DNA of 64,000 nucleotides from Acidobacteria bacterium UBA2994 (GTDB lineage: Bacteria > Acidobacteriota > Vicinamibacteria > Vicinamibacterales > UBA8438), in the NCBI GenBank assembly GCA_002346545.1, contig DEAA01000044.1, positions 19,344 through 83,343 of the forward strand, read 5' to 3'. Shown here in pieces: positions 8,221 to 17,448 of this stretch. Positions within the stretch are counted from its first letter, which is position 1. Each line of letters begins with the position of its first letter. Below the pieces are notes generated by a model. The model was not told where the DNA came from. It worked only from the letters and a program-made list of their open reading frames with translations, and searched no databases. Position numbers and translations under genes: made by a program.

Positions 8221-9027
8221 CTAGACAGGAACGGTGGTCGCCACCAAGAGATACTTGGCAAGCACCTCGCCCACCATCACGGTGAAGAAATCGACGTACA
8301 GAATGCCGGTGGCCGACTGGGTAGCCTGAATCTTCGCGGTCTCCCAAGTCATGTAGGCGAGCACGGCCGGACCAAGTAGCCCGAACAGAATCCGCTGCCA
8401 GAAGAAGATGCCGTCGATCGACATCATGTAGCGATAGAAGCCCGGCTCGGGTAGGTCGGCCACGCTGAGCGCCCACCAGACTGCCACCCCCACCACGAGG
8501 ATGCGCGCCGCAGTCGACCCGATGTGGAACTTCACCACCGATTGCAAGTGGTCGACCGGCATCGAGGGCAGCACGAGATACCAGTGGCCGAGCGTCATCG
8601 CAGTGCAGGTGCCACCTAAGAGCGCCGTCGAGGTCAGAAAGCTGACTGCCGTAAGGGTGGCGACCAAGTTCGAGGCATCTCCCGAGATCGCCAGCGCCTG
8701 AAGCAGCAGCCCGACGGTGCCGGCCACCACCGCGGTGCCGAGCAGAATCGGCCGCAACCACGCCGCCACCCGTCCGATGGTGGCCCAGTAGATCAGGATG
8801 GCCCCGGTACACACGATCACCGCCAGGAACGCGTTGCCCTGGGTGCCGGGCGCCAACTCGATCTCGCCAGGCCTGAAGGCGAGCGCGATCAGCAGCAACA
8901 CGGCCGCGAGCCCTGCGTTGAACCGAAAAAACGCAACGCCCGCTTCCCTACTGACAAGCAGCAGCGAGAAAATAACCCCGATCCCGAGATGGGCTAGGAA
9001 CAGAAACAGGACGAAGGACAGGGTCAT
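8221..9027 (-). CDS. Polytopic membrane protein, unknown function
   Basis: 268 residues with about eight predicted membrane helices covering almost the whole chain, for example F-V-L-F-L-F-L-A-H-L-G-I-G-V-I-F and V-V-A-G-T-V-G-L-L-L-Q-A-L. A central G-H-W-Y-L-V-L-P segment with nearby His (D-H-L-Q-S-V-V-K-F-H) could bind haem or metal, but I do not recognise the family. The stop TAG lies in the same frame as the zinc-ribbon protein downstream, with no stop between, so a readthrough fusion is formally possible. Confidence 0.55.
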   Translation of the reverse strand: MTLSFVLFLFLAHLGIGVIFSLLLVSREAGVAFFRFNAGLAAVLLLIALAFRPGEIELAPGTQGNAFLAVIVCTGAILIYWATIGRVAAWLRPILLGTAVVAGTVGLLLQALAISGDASNLVATLTAVSFLTSTALLGGTCTAMTLGHWYLVLPSMPVDHLQSVVKFHIGSTAARILVVGVAVWWALSVADLPEPGFYRYMMSIDGIFFWQRILFGLLGPAVLAYMTWETAKIQATQSATGILYVDFFTVMVGEVLAKYLLVATTVPV

Positions 9028-9078
9028 GTGTGAGGAAGGACCGGACCGCCCGTCGCGGTCCGGTCCCCTAGGCAGAGA

Positions 9079-9678
9079 CTACCCCAGGCGACGATTGACC
9101 TCGTCCCAGTTCACGACGTTCCACCAGGCCGAGATGTAGTCGGGCCGCCGGTTCTGGTAGTTCAGGTAGTAGGCGTGCTCCCAGACGTCCAGACCCAGGA
9201 GCGGCGTCTTGCCTGCCATCACCGGGCTGTCCTGGTTCGGCGAGCTCTCGACCGCCAGCGAATCGCCGTCCTTCAGAAGCCAGGCCCAGCCGCTCCCGAA
9301 CCGGCCCACGCCAGCCGCGGCGAACTGTTCCTTGAAGCTGTCGAAACTGCCAAAGGTGCCGTTGATCGCGTCGGCAATCGCTCCGCTCGGCGCGCCGCCG
9401 GCGCCCGGCGCCATAACCTGCCAGAACAACGTGTGGTTGGCGTGGCCGCCGCCGTTGTTGCGGACGGCGCCCCGGATCGCCTCGGGCACGGCATCCAGAT
9501 CGGCAATTAGATCCTCGACCGACTTGGCCGCCAGGTCCGCATGTCCGTCCAGTGCGCCGTTGAGCTTGGTGATGTAGGTCGCGTGGTGCTTACCGTGGTG
9601 GATGCGCATCGTCTGTTCGTCGATATGCGGGGCCAGGGCATCAAAGCCGTAGGGCAGGTCGGGAAGCTCGTACGCCAT
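9079..9678 (-). CDS. sodB: Superoxide dismutase, Fe/Mn family
   Basis: 199 residues starting [10 protein letters not shown], with AAGGAGA upstream of ATG 9678. Family features: [13 protein letters not shown] with the first metal His at about 27, H-x-x-x-W equivalents in the N-terminal helices (H-T-L-F-W-Q-V-M), and [11 protein letters not shown] near the C-terminus with the last Asp and His ligands. It is cytoplasmic (no signal peptide). The metal, iron or manganese, cannot be fixed from these motifs, so the symbol could equally be sodA. Confidence 0.93.
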   Translation of the reverse strand: MAYELPDLPYGFDALAPHIDEQTMRIHHGKHHATYITKLNGALDGHADLAAKSVEDLIADLDAVPEAIRGAVRNNGGGHANHTLFWQVMAPGAGGAPSGAIADAINGTFGSFDSFKEQFAAAGVGRFGSGWAWLLKDGDSLAVESSPNQDSPVMAGKTPLLGLDVWEHAYYLNYQNRRPDYISAWWNVVNWDEVNRRLG

Positions 9679-9738
9679 CAGAACACTCTCCTTCACAAGT
9701 GGGATCAAGAAACGCGATACAACAACGGTTGTGGCAAA

Positions 9739-10845
9739 TCAGGCCGGCATCGAAACGACGTTATAGAGCGTGTCCCGCTCGACCGGGTCACGGCCCGCCA
9801 CCCGGATCAGCCGACTGATATCCTCGGTACTCAGCGCCTCCGGGGTGCGGGCGCCGGCCATGTGGTAGATCTGCTCTTCCTGGACGGTCCCGTCCAAGTC
9901 ATCCACGCCGAACCAGAGTGAGGTCTGCGCAGTCTCCACGCCGGTGGCTATCCAGAACGCCTTGATGTGGGCGACGTTGTCCATCATCAGTCGGGCGACC
10001 GCGTGCACCCGCAGCGTGTCGACCGCGGTCGGCGCGGGTAACTTACGCATCTGGTTGTTGTCGGGGTGGAACGCTAGCGGGATAAATGCCTGGAACCCTC
10101 CGGTCTCGTCTTGCAACGCACGTGCCCGCAGCATGTGATCGATGCGCTCTTCGTTCGTCTCGATGTGACCGTAGAGCATGGTGACGTTCGACCGCATGCC
10201 TAGACGGTGCGCCGTGCGATGAATGTCGAGATAGCGGTCGCTGCCGCACTTGTCGTGACAGAGCTTCTGACGGACCCGTTCCGAGAACACCTCGGCGCCA
10301 CCGCCAGGCAGCGAGTCGAGTCCGGCCTCCATCAACTCTCGCAGAACCTGCTCGTCCGTGCGGCCGTAGATATCGGCAAAAAAGGCTATCTCGACGGCGG
10401 TGAAGCACTTCAGGTGCACGTCCGGGCGGATCTTCTTGAAGCCCCGCAGCAACTCCAGGTAGTAGTCGAACGACAGGTCGGGATGGAGCCCATTGACCAC
10501 ATGTACCTCGGTCAGCGGTTGGTCGGCCCGCACCCGTAGCTTCTCCCAGACCTGTTCGAGCGACAACGTGTAGGCGCCGTCATCACCGGGCTGCAGCCGG
10601 GCAAACGCGCAGAAGAGGCAACTGGCCACGCAAACGTTGGTCGCCTCGATCCGGATGTTGTGGTTAAAGAAAGTCTGACCGGCATGCCTCCGCTCGCGCT
10701 CGCGGTTGGCCAACCAGCCGACGGCAAGCAGATCGGAACACTCGAACAGACGGACACCATCCTCAAGCTCGAGCCGGATACCCGCATCGAGCTTGTCGGC
10801 GATCTCGGAGAGCCCGCTCTGGGCCAGTCGTGTCTGCATAGTCAT
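9739..10845 (-). CDS. mqnE: Aminofutalosine synthase MqnE (radical SAM)
   Basis: 368 residues. A-T-N-V-C-V-A-S-C-L-F-C-A-F holds the radical-SAM Cys triad C-x3-C-x2-C. Later motifs G-L-H-P-D-L, L-P-G-G-G-A-E-V-F, the H-I-E-T-N-E-E-R region, I-Y-H-M-A-G-A and V-E-R-D-T-L-Y-N-V-V fit MqnE rather than MqnC. MqnE joins SAM-derived adenosyl radical to carboxyvinyloxybenzoate in the futalosine route to menaquinone. The start at ATG 10845 is moderately certain; ATG 10839 is close by. The open frame continues upstream to 10902 through the relic of another gene. No other mqn gene is in the window. Confidence 0.88.
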   Translation of the reverse strand: MTMQTRLAQSGLSEIADKLDAGIRLELEDGVRLFECSDLLAVGWLANRERERRHAGQTFFNHNIRIEATNVCVASCLFCAFARLQPGDDGAYTLSLEQVWEKLRVRADQPLTEVHVVNGLHPDLSFDYYLELLRGFKKIRPDVHLKCFTAVEIAFFADIYGRTDEQVLRELMEAGLDSLPGGGAEVFSERVRQKLCHDKCGSDRYLDIHRTAHRLGMRSNVTMLYGHIETNEERIDHMLRARALQDETGGFQAFIPLAFHPDNNQMRKLPAPTAVDTLRVHAVARLMMDNVAHIKAFWIATGVETAQTSLWFGVDDLDGTVQEEQIYHMAGARTPEALSTEDISRLIRVAGRDPVERDTLYNVVSMPA

Positions 10846-10889
10846 CGAGACGCGGCGCCATCCATCGTGCGCCACACCGGGGCCCGCAG

Positions 10890-11051
10890 TTGAAGGGGAC
10901 ACGGGCCAGCCTCGGGCTCGGCCGTGCTGGCCAGCACCGCGTCCGTCAGTTGCTCCGTCAGGCCGACCACTTCGGCCCGCTGAGTGGTGGAAATGACGAG
11001 GTCGCGGGTCGTGACCCGAAGCCCCCCGGTCGCTGCATCCGCGTCGGTCAC
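10890..11051 (-). pseudogene. N-terminal relic of a YjbQ-family (UPF0047) gene
   Basis: From GTG at 11051 the minus strand encodes L-R-V-T-T-R-D-L-V-I-S-T, then V-V-G-L-T-E-Q-L-T-D-A-V-L-A-S. This pattern matches the first 35-40 residues of the YjbQ family (secondary thiamine-phosphate synthase). The frame then turns into unrelated sequence and stops beside the mqnE start. A neighbouring frame gives S-P-S-T-A-G, reminiscent of the family's H-x-T-A-G motif, so a frameshift plus deletion is likely. The intact family is about 135 residues. A real 69-residue protein cannot be excluded. Confidence 0.4.
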
Positions 11052-11112
11052 GAACCGCTATCGTACGCCGGAGTCACGGCGGCAGGCAACCGGCCACGCC
11101 GACCGACCGTGG

Positions 11113-11118
11113 TATACT
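11113..11118 (+). promoter_or_regulatory. Possible -10 box of the cobalamin-regulated operon
   Basis: TATACT, five of six consensus matches, lies a few bases before the start of the riboswitch fold, as expected if transcription starts at about 11125. The -35 region is not recognisable. Confidence 0.35.
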
Positions 11119-11124
11119 TCGCCC

Positions 11125-11292
11125 TCTTTCGACGCTCCCCGGTTGGCAAGGGAAGTGGGTGCGAAGCCCACACGGTCCCGCCACTGTAAGCGAGGAGCGG
11201 TTCGGTACCCGGCCTCCGGGCCCGCCACTGCGCACCGCGTGGGAAGGCGCCACCGAGCCGCGTTGATTCGCGAGTCAGGAAACCTGACCACC
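11125..11292 (+). promoter_or_regulatory. Cobalamin (B12) riboswitch
   Basis: The leader contains the conserved elements in order. First comes AAGGGAAGTGGGTGCGAAGC at about 11149-11168. Then comes the core CCCGCCACTGTAAGCGAGGA at about 11177-11196, which includes the GCCACTG box. Last is GTCAGGAAACCTGACC, the closing P11-type hairpin with the family's GTCAGGA..CCTGAC pattern. Together these define the cobalamin riboswitch class. It precedes btuD-btuC-btuF-otsB and, further down, a TonB-dependent receptor. It should switch expression off when adenosylcobalamin is abundant. Confidence 0.93.
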
Positions 11293-11309
11293 GGGTTCGT
11301 CCTTTCGCA

Positions 11310-11327
11310 CCGTCCGCATGCGGACGG
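11310..11327 (+). promoter_or_regulatory. Perfect hairpin after the riboswitch (possible expression platform)
   Basis: CCGTCCGCATGCGGACGG is an 18-base perfect palindrome lying 18 bases after the aptamer and about 110 bases before btuD. It could be part of the expression platform. No U-run follows directly, so a classic intrinsic terminator is not evident. Confidence 0.4.
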
Positions 11328-11435
11328 GCACGGCGCGTGGAAACGCCGGAAAGGAACCAGTGGTCTCCTCTCGTTTTCTCCATCTCGCAGGTCGGACCCC
11401 CTTTACCGCGACGCCCCACTGCGTCCGCCCAGACG

Positions 11436-12238
<803 letters not shown>

Positions 12239-12242
<4 letters not shown>

Positions 12243-13306
12243 CGACGCCCTCCTACGTGGGTCTGCTGCCGGTCGTCGCCGGGGTCACCGCCGGGGCGCG
12301 TCGCCGCCGGGTCTGGGCCGTGCAGATCGGTTTCCTGCTACTGGCGGTGCTCGCCGTCCTCTGTGCGCCGCTGGTCGGCCCGACCGCGATCAGCCTGCGG
12401 CAGGTCTTCGACCCGACGATAGCATTCGCCGACAACGTCGACGCGCAGATCTTCTTCATCGCGCGGTTACCCCGCACCTTGGCAGGCGCCCTGGTCGGCG
12501 GGGCGCTCGCCGCGGCTGGCGTCGTGCTGCAAGCTCTGCTGCGAAACCCTCTGGCCACCCCGTTCACGCTCGGCGTCTCGGCCGGCGCCTCACTTGGCGC
12601 GATGCTGGTTATCACGTTCGGCTTGCCACTAACGCTGGCCGGCATTCCGGCCGTTCCGTTGGCTAGCTTCGTAGGCGCCCTGGCCGCGGTCGGCGTGGTC
12701 TATGGGCTCGCCACGATGCGACGCCAGGGGCTCTCCACCAACGTACTACTCCTGGCGGGCGTGACACTCAACTCGCTGTTCTCGGCCATCATCCTGTTCG
12801 TCCAGTATCTGGCCGATTTCACCCAGAGCTTCCAGGCCATCCGCTGGGTCATGGGCAACCTGGACGTGAGCAGCTATCAACCGCTCCTTTGGGCGTTGCC
12901 GATGCTACTCGTGGCGGCCGGAGCTTTCGCGGGACTACCCCGGGCGCTCAACCTCCTAACCCTAGGCACCGACAGTGCGGCTGCGCGAGGTATCGACGTG
13001 CTCCGCACCCAGCGACTGGCGTTCGTCAGTGCCTCTCTGGCAACCGGCGCCGCGGTCGCCCTCGGAGGACCGATCGGGTTCATCGGCATCATCGTTCCGC
13101 ATCTCGTCCGGCTACTGATCGGCGCCGACCACCGCTTCGTACTCCCAGCTTCGGCCTGTCTGGGCGCGACGTTCCTCGTCGTCTGCGACACGGCCGCACG
13201 CACCCTGCTCTCCCCCATGGAACTTCCCGTGGGGGTCATCACCGCCATGCTCGGCGGCCCGTTCTTCCTCTGGCTGCTCGTGACCCGAGGCGGAGGTCCT
13301 CGATGA
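12239..13306 (+). CDS. btuC: Cobalamin ABC transporter permease BtuC (FecCD family), apparent CUG start
   Basis: About 355 residues with around ten membrane helices. FecCD signatures are clear: A-R-L-P-R-T-L-A-G-A-L-V-G-G-A-L-A-A-A-G near the N-terminus, then L-R-N-P-L-A-T-P-F-T-L-G, and a C-terminal G-F-I-G-I-I-V-P-H-L-V-R. GGAAGGAG ends seven bases before CTG 12239, which overlaps the btuD stop as CTGA. The only nearby standard start, GTG at 12257, is too far from that ribosome-binding site. I therefore chose CTG; the N-terminus is uncertain by six residues. It overlaps btuF by four bases (ATGA). Confidence 0.87.
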
Positions 13307-14169
13307 CGCCTGTCTGCCGTCTCCTTGTCTCCTTTGCACTAGCGGTGTGGGTCGCTGCGCTTCCGGCTCAGACCCGACCCGGACGCATCATCTCCATCGT
13401 GCCCGCGCTCACTGAAGCATTGTTCTCGATGGGCGCGGGCCCACGGGTTGTCGGGGTGGGGAGCTTCGATCGCCATCCGGCCGAGGTCGACTCCCTTCCC
13501 AAGGTAGGCGGGCTGATCGACCCGGACATGGAACAGATCATCGCGCTGACGCCGGACCTCGTGGTGCTGTACGGCAGCCAGGAGGACCAGCTCGCGCAGC
13601 TTGAGCGTGCCGGGATCTCCGTGTTCGTGTACGCCCATGGGGGGCTGAACGACACGCTGGCGACCATTCGCGAGCTTGGAGTCCGAACCGGGCAGCGGAT
13701 GCCCGCAGACGCGCTGGCCGACCGTATCGGGAGCCAGATCACGCGGGTCAGCAACCGGGTAGCGGACCAACCCAAACCACGGGTGATGCTCGTGTTCGGC
13801 CGCGAGCCAGGTACCTTGTCGAACGTGTATGCAAGCGGGGGCATCGGGTTCCTGCATGACATGGTCGAGGCGGCCGGGGGCGACAACGTCTTCGCCGCCG
13901 TCGCGCGCGAATCGGTGCAGCTCTCTTCGGAGTCGATCCTGACCGCCGCCCCAGACATCATCATCGAGCTGAGCTACGACGAACGGATGACGCCCGCCCG
14001 CCAGGTCGCCGAGCGCGCGGTCTGGAGCCGTCTCCCGGCGATCCCGGCCGTCCGCGCCGGACGGGTCCACCTCCTGCTCGGCAACGAGTTCGTGCAGCCC
14101 GGTCCCCGGATGGGGGACGCAACCGAGGCGATCGCGCGCGCCCTGCATCCGAAGGCCTTCCAGGAGTGA
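13303..14169 (+). CDS. btuF: Cobalamin-binding periplasmic protein BtuF
   Basis: 288 residues with a signal peptide (L-L-V-S-F-A-L-A-V-W-V-A-A-L-P-A-Q). The mature chain has the cluster A helical-backbone binding-protein pattern: R-I-I-S-I-V-P-A-L-T-E-A-L-F, V-V-G-V-G-S-F-D, P-K-V-G-G-L-I-D-P-D-M-E, then Y-A-S-G-G-I-G-F-L-H-D-M-V-E-A-A-G-G-D-N-V-F. This matches BtuF-like corrinoid binders that deliver B12 to BtuCD. The start codon overlaps the permease stop, and its own stop overlaps the otsB start, so four genes are tightly coupled. Confidence 0.87.
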   Translation: MTPVCRLLVSFALAVWVAALPAQTRPGRIISIVPALTEALFSMGAGPRVVGVGSFDRHPAEVDSLPKVGGLIDPDMEQIIALTPDLVVLYGSQEDQLAQLERAGISVFVYAHGGLNDTLATIRELGVRTGQRMPADALADRIGSQITRVSNRVADQPKPRVMLVFGREPGTLSNVYASGGIGFLHDMVEAAGGDNVFAAVARESVQLSSESILTAAPDIIIELSYDERMTPARQVAERAVWSRLPAIPAVRAGRVHLLLGNEFVQPGPRMGDATEAIARALHPKAFQE

Positions 14170-14972
14170 CTCCGGTACGCTATGACGCGGTCGAGACGGT
14201 GGCCCGGGCGGTATGCCACGAAGAGGGTTCGCTCCTCCTGCTGACCGACTTCGACGGCACGCTCTGCGAGTTCCAGACCGACCCAGAACAGGTCGCTCTG
14301 TCCCCAGCGCGACGCCAGCTTCTGGCCTCGCTGGTCGAGCATCCGCGGTTCGATGTCGGGATCGTGAGCGGTCGACCACTGGGCGACATCAAGAGCCGGG
14401 TCGCTCTTGACGGCGCGGTCTACTACGCTGGTCTCCACGGGTGCGAGATCGAAGGTCCTCACAACGCCGCCACCGCCCCCATCGACGATGCCGAGCTGCC
14501 CGACTTGGCCGAGGCGGCCACCCGGTTGGACGTGATCGCGGCCGCTGTCGAGGGAGCCTTCGTCGAATGCAAGCGCCAGTCGGTAACGTTGCACTTGCGG
14601 GCGACCACGACTGAAGACCGGCGGCGCGCAGAGTCGAGGTTCCACGACGACACCCGCGATCTTCTCGCGCGACAACGGTTGCGCCTGCAACCAGGTGACT
14701 GCATCCTCGAGCTACTCGCGGCGTCATCATGGACGAAGGGAGACGCGGTCATCTGGATCCGCCGTGATGTGGAACGCCGTCGTGCCACCTCGGTTCGGTT
14801 GGTCTATCTCGGCGATGACCAGACCGACGAACATGCCTTTGCGGCCCTGGGTTCCGACGGAGTCAGTGTGGCCGTCGGCCCGCGTCCAAGTGGCGCCCGC
14901 TATCGCCTGCCCGATCCCCCAGCGGTGGAACATCTGCTCGGCCGACTGGTGGAGGACATAACCACAGCATGA
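14166..14972 (+). CDS. otsB: Trehalose-6-phosphate phosphatase OtsB
   Basis: 268 residues from GTG 14166, overlapping the btuF stop (GTGA). HAD-superfamily motifs: D28-F-D30-G-T-L with nucleophile Asp, I-V-S-G-R-P (motif II region), and Y-L-G-D-D-Q-T-D-E-H-A-F (motif IV), the trehalose-phosphatase version. It removes phosphate from trehalose 6-phosphate. Its partner otsA is on the other strand at 20592-22067. Its position at the end of a B12-controlled transporter operon is odd and implies expression linked to the cobalamin riboswitch, unless an internal promoter exists. Confidence 0.9.
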   Translation: MTPVRYDAVETVARAVCHEEGSLLLLTDFDGTLCEFQTDPEQVALSPARRQLLASLVEHPRFDVGIVSGRPLGDIKSRVALDGAVYYAGLHGCEIEGPHNAATAPIDDAELPDLAEAATRLDVIAAAVEGAFVECKRQSVTLHLRATTTEDRRRAESRFHDDTRDLLARQRLRLQPGDCILELLAASSWTKGDAVIWIRRDVERRRATSVRLVYLGDDQTDEHAFAALGSDGVSVAVGPRPSGARYRLPDPPAVEHLLGRLVEDITTA

Positions 14973-15087
14973 TCTTCAAAAACGCTTCAAACGCCGTCAG
15001 ATGGGCCTCTTGGAGCTCCGTCTAGACTCCAACCAAGCCATCATCTCGACCACTCGCCTTGTTCGTTCACACATCGGAGGTAGTAAA

Positions 15088-17448
15088 GTGATTTCGCGCA
15101 CGTTCTCGGCGCTCGTCCTGTTTCTCTCCCTGGCCGCGGTGGGCTCCGCCCAGACCATCAGCGGCACCGTCAGCGACACGACCGGGGCGGTGCTCCCCAG
15201 TGCCACCGTCGAAGCGTCGCTCGGCGAGCGTCCCGTGGGCATCGCCACCACCGACGCGAACGGCCGCTACCAGCTGACACTCGAGGGGGGCTCCTATCAT
15301 CTGACGGTCCGGCTTGGAGGATTCACCCAGGGTACGGCCGACGTCGATGTGTCGGCGGCGGCGACCCAGGACTTCCAGCTCGGGCTGGCTCCCCTCAACG
15401 ACACGGTCGTGGTCACCGCCTCCCGCACGGCACAAAGCCAGCAGTCGGTTACCGAATCACTTTCGGTCTTCAGCAAAGACGACATCGAACGACTGGGCGC
15501 GGCCTCGCTAGCCGACATCGTCCGGTTTACCCCGGGACTCAGCATCGAGACCACCGGACGCGAAGGTGAGTTCTCGTCGCTCTTCAGCCGCGGGGGCGAG
15601 TCGGACTACAACCAGGTGCTGATCGACGGAGTGCAGGTGAACACCAGCGGCGGAAGCTTCGACTTCAGCCGGGTATCGGCGGCCGAGGTCGAACGGGTCG
15701 AGGTGGTGCGAGGCGCCCAGTCGGCACTCTACGGTTCCGACGCCATCGGGTCGGTCATCCAGATCTTTACCAAGCGGGGCACGCCCACCGGGGCACCGGC
15801 CGTCCAGGGGTCGATTGAAGGAGGCAGCTTCAACAGCGCCCGGGGCGACGCCCGCGTTCTGGGAGGAGCACGCAACCGGCTCAACTATCAGTTCGGCAGC
15901 GCGTTCCGTCGGACCGACGGCGCTTTCGAGGACCAGCTCCCCGAGAACGACGAGTTCCGCCAGGGCTCAGTCGACGGGGGCCTGGGCGTCATCGTCGGCA
16001 ACCAGACCCGGTTGCGGGTCGGTGGCCGCTACAGCGACGCCGAGGGACGCTCAGTCGGTCAGATCGGCTTTACCCCCGGCGACACCGGAACCGGCTACGA
16101 CACCAACGACTACTCCTACTACCTAACGATGGACCAAACCCTCCGGAACTGGTTCACGCACTCGGCCGGGATCACCTACTTCCGCAACGATTGGGTCTCG
16201 GTCGACAAGACCGGCGACAGCTTCCCGAGTGTGTATGCGGTGCTATCAGGCACCCCGGGTGCCCTGTTCCCTGACAGTCCGCGACTGGTGCGGCTGCTCG
16301 ACCAGGCCACGTTCACCAGCCTCGCCGCCAATACATTCGACCTCGGTGTCGGTGAGTTTCTCGCTGCGACGCCGTTCGGCGTGTTCGACTTCCCGTTCCT
16401 GTTCGAGTCGGAGCACCGTCGCTACTCGGCCCAGTATCAGGCCAACGTGACCTGGGCCGGAGATCAGGTGCTCAGCGCCGGCTACGAGTTCGAACGCGAG
16501 GAGGACCCGCTCCGCGAGAACGCGACACTAGGTGGCGGCTTCGAGATCGAGAACAACGCCTTCTTCGTGCAGCAGCGCCTGGCACTGGCCGGCCAGTGGT
16601 ATGCGACCGTAGGCGTCAGGATGGACGACAACAGCAGGTTCGGCACCGAGGCCAGCCCCAAGCTCTCAGCCGGTGGCTACCCGGTGCCGATCAACGAAGG
16701 GGCAGTCTCGTCAGTGAAGCTCTTCGGCAACGTCGGCAGTGGGATCAAGAACCCGACGTTCTCCGAGCTCTTCGGCTCCGACTTTGTCAACGGGAACCCC
16801 GACCTCAGGCCGGAGCGGGCCACCACCATCGACGCGGGGGTCGAGCTCACCTTCAACGCCCAGCAGTGGCTCGGACGGGTGACCTACTTCGACAACGACT
16901 ATGAAGACCAGGTGGCTTTCCAGTTCTCCCAGGGGTTCGGCGGCGACGGCATCCCCGACTACCTGAACATCGCCGGATCCCAGGCCCGGGGGGTGGAGAT
17001 CGAAGGGGGCCTACAGCGCCCGATCGGAGGACTCACGGTAACCGGGTCCTACGCGTATACGGACACTGAGGTGGTCGCCACGGTTAACACCAGCCAGCAG
17101 TTCCGGGCGGGTCAGCCGCTGCTGCGGCGCCCGAAGCACTCAGGAAACGCGCAGGCCACGTTCACGCAGGGCGACGCGAGCCTCCACCTGAACGTGAGGT
17201 TCGTCGGCGACAGGCACGACTCCTCGTTCCTCGGGCTCTCAAGGGTGTCTGACGGAACGCCCGTCGACATCACCGTCAATCCTGGCTACACGCTGGTGGG
17301 TGCTGGCGGCCAGTATCGGGTCAGCCCCGAGTTCACCGCCTTCGCACGCATCGAGAACCTGACCGACGAGAAGTACTTCAGCGCGCTGGGCTACCCGGGG
17401 ATGCCGCGGGCATTCGTGGTTGGGGGACGATTCACCCTGAGCCGCTGA
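15088..17448 (+). CDS. TonB-dependent receptor with carboxypeptidase-regulatory-like N-terminus (likely BtuB role)
   Basis: 786 residues from GTG 15088, with GGAGG seven bases upstream. Signal peptide 1-20 (L-F-L-S-L-A-A-V-G-S-A-Q), then a carboxypeptidase regulatory-like domain (I-S-G-T-V-S-D-T-T-G-A-V-L-P; about 21-105), plug (V-V-T-A-S-R-T-A-Q-S through Y-G-S-D-A-I-G-S-V-I-Q-I), and a 22-strand barrel region. Lying 115 bases after the B12-uptake genes, it is probably the outer-membrane corrinoid receptor. That substrate is inferred from position only. Its 3' end overlaps the convergent sensor kinase by 17 bases. Confidence 0.85.
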   Translation: MISRTFSALVLFLSLAAVGSAQTISGTVSDTTGAVLPSATVEASLGERPVGIATTDANGRYQLTLEGGSYHLTVRLGGFTQGTADVDVSAAATQDFQLGLAPLNDTVVVTASRTAQSQQSVTESLSVFSKDDIERLGAASLADIVRFTPGLSIETTGREGEFSSLFSRGGESDYNQVLIDGVQVNTSGGSFDFSRVSAAEVERVEVVRGAQSALYGSDAIGSVIQIFTKRGTPTGAPAVQGSIEGGSFNSARGDARVLGGARNRLNYQFGSAFRRTDGAFEDQLPENDEFRQGSVDGGLGVIVGNQTRLRVGGRYSDAEGRSVGQIGFTPGDTGTGYDTNDYSYYLTMDQTLRNWFTHSAGITYFRNDWVSVDKTGDSFPSVYAVLSGTPGALFPDSPRLVRLLDQATFTSLAANTFDLGVGEFLAATPFGVFDFPFLFESEHRRYSAQYQANVTWAGDQVLSAGYEFEREEDPLRENATLGGGFEIENNAFFVQQRLALAGQWYATVGVRMDDNSRFGTEASPKLSAGGYPVPINEGAVSSVKLFGNVGSGIKNPTFSELFGSDFVNGNPDLRPERATTIDAGVELTFNAQQWLGRVTYFDNDYEDQVAFQFSQGFGGDGIPDYLNIAGSQARGVEIEGGLQRPIGGLTVTGSYAYTDTEVVATVNTSQQFRAGQPLLRRPKHSGNAQATFTQGDASLHLNVRFVGDRHDSSFLGLSRVSDGTPVDITVNPGYTLVGAGGQYRVSPEFTAFARIENLTDEKYFSALGYPGMPRAFVVGGRFTLSR

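Noticed and set aside
11310..11327. Intrinsic terminator after the cobalamin riboswitch
   Set aside because: The palindrome is perfect but lacks a U-run, so it is reported only as a possible expression-platform hairpin.
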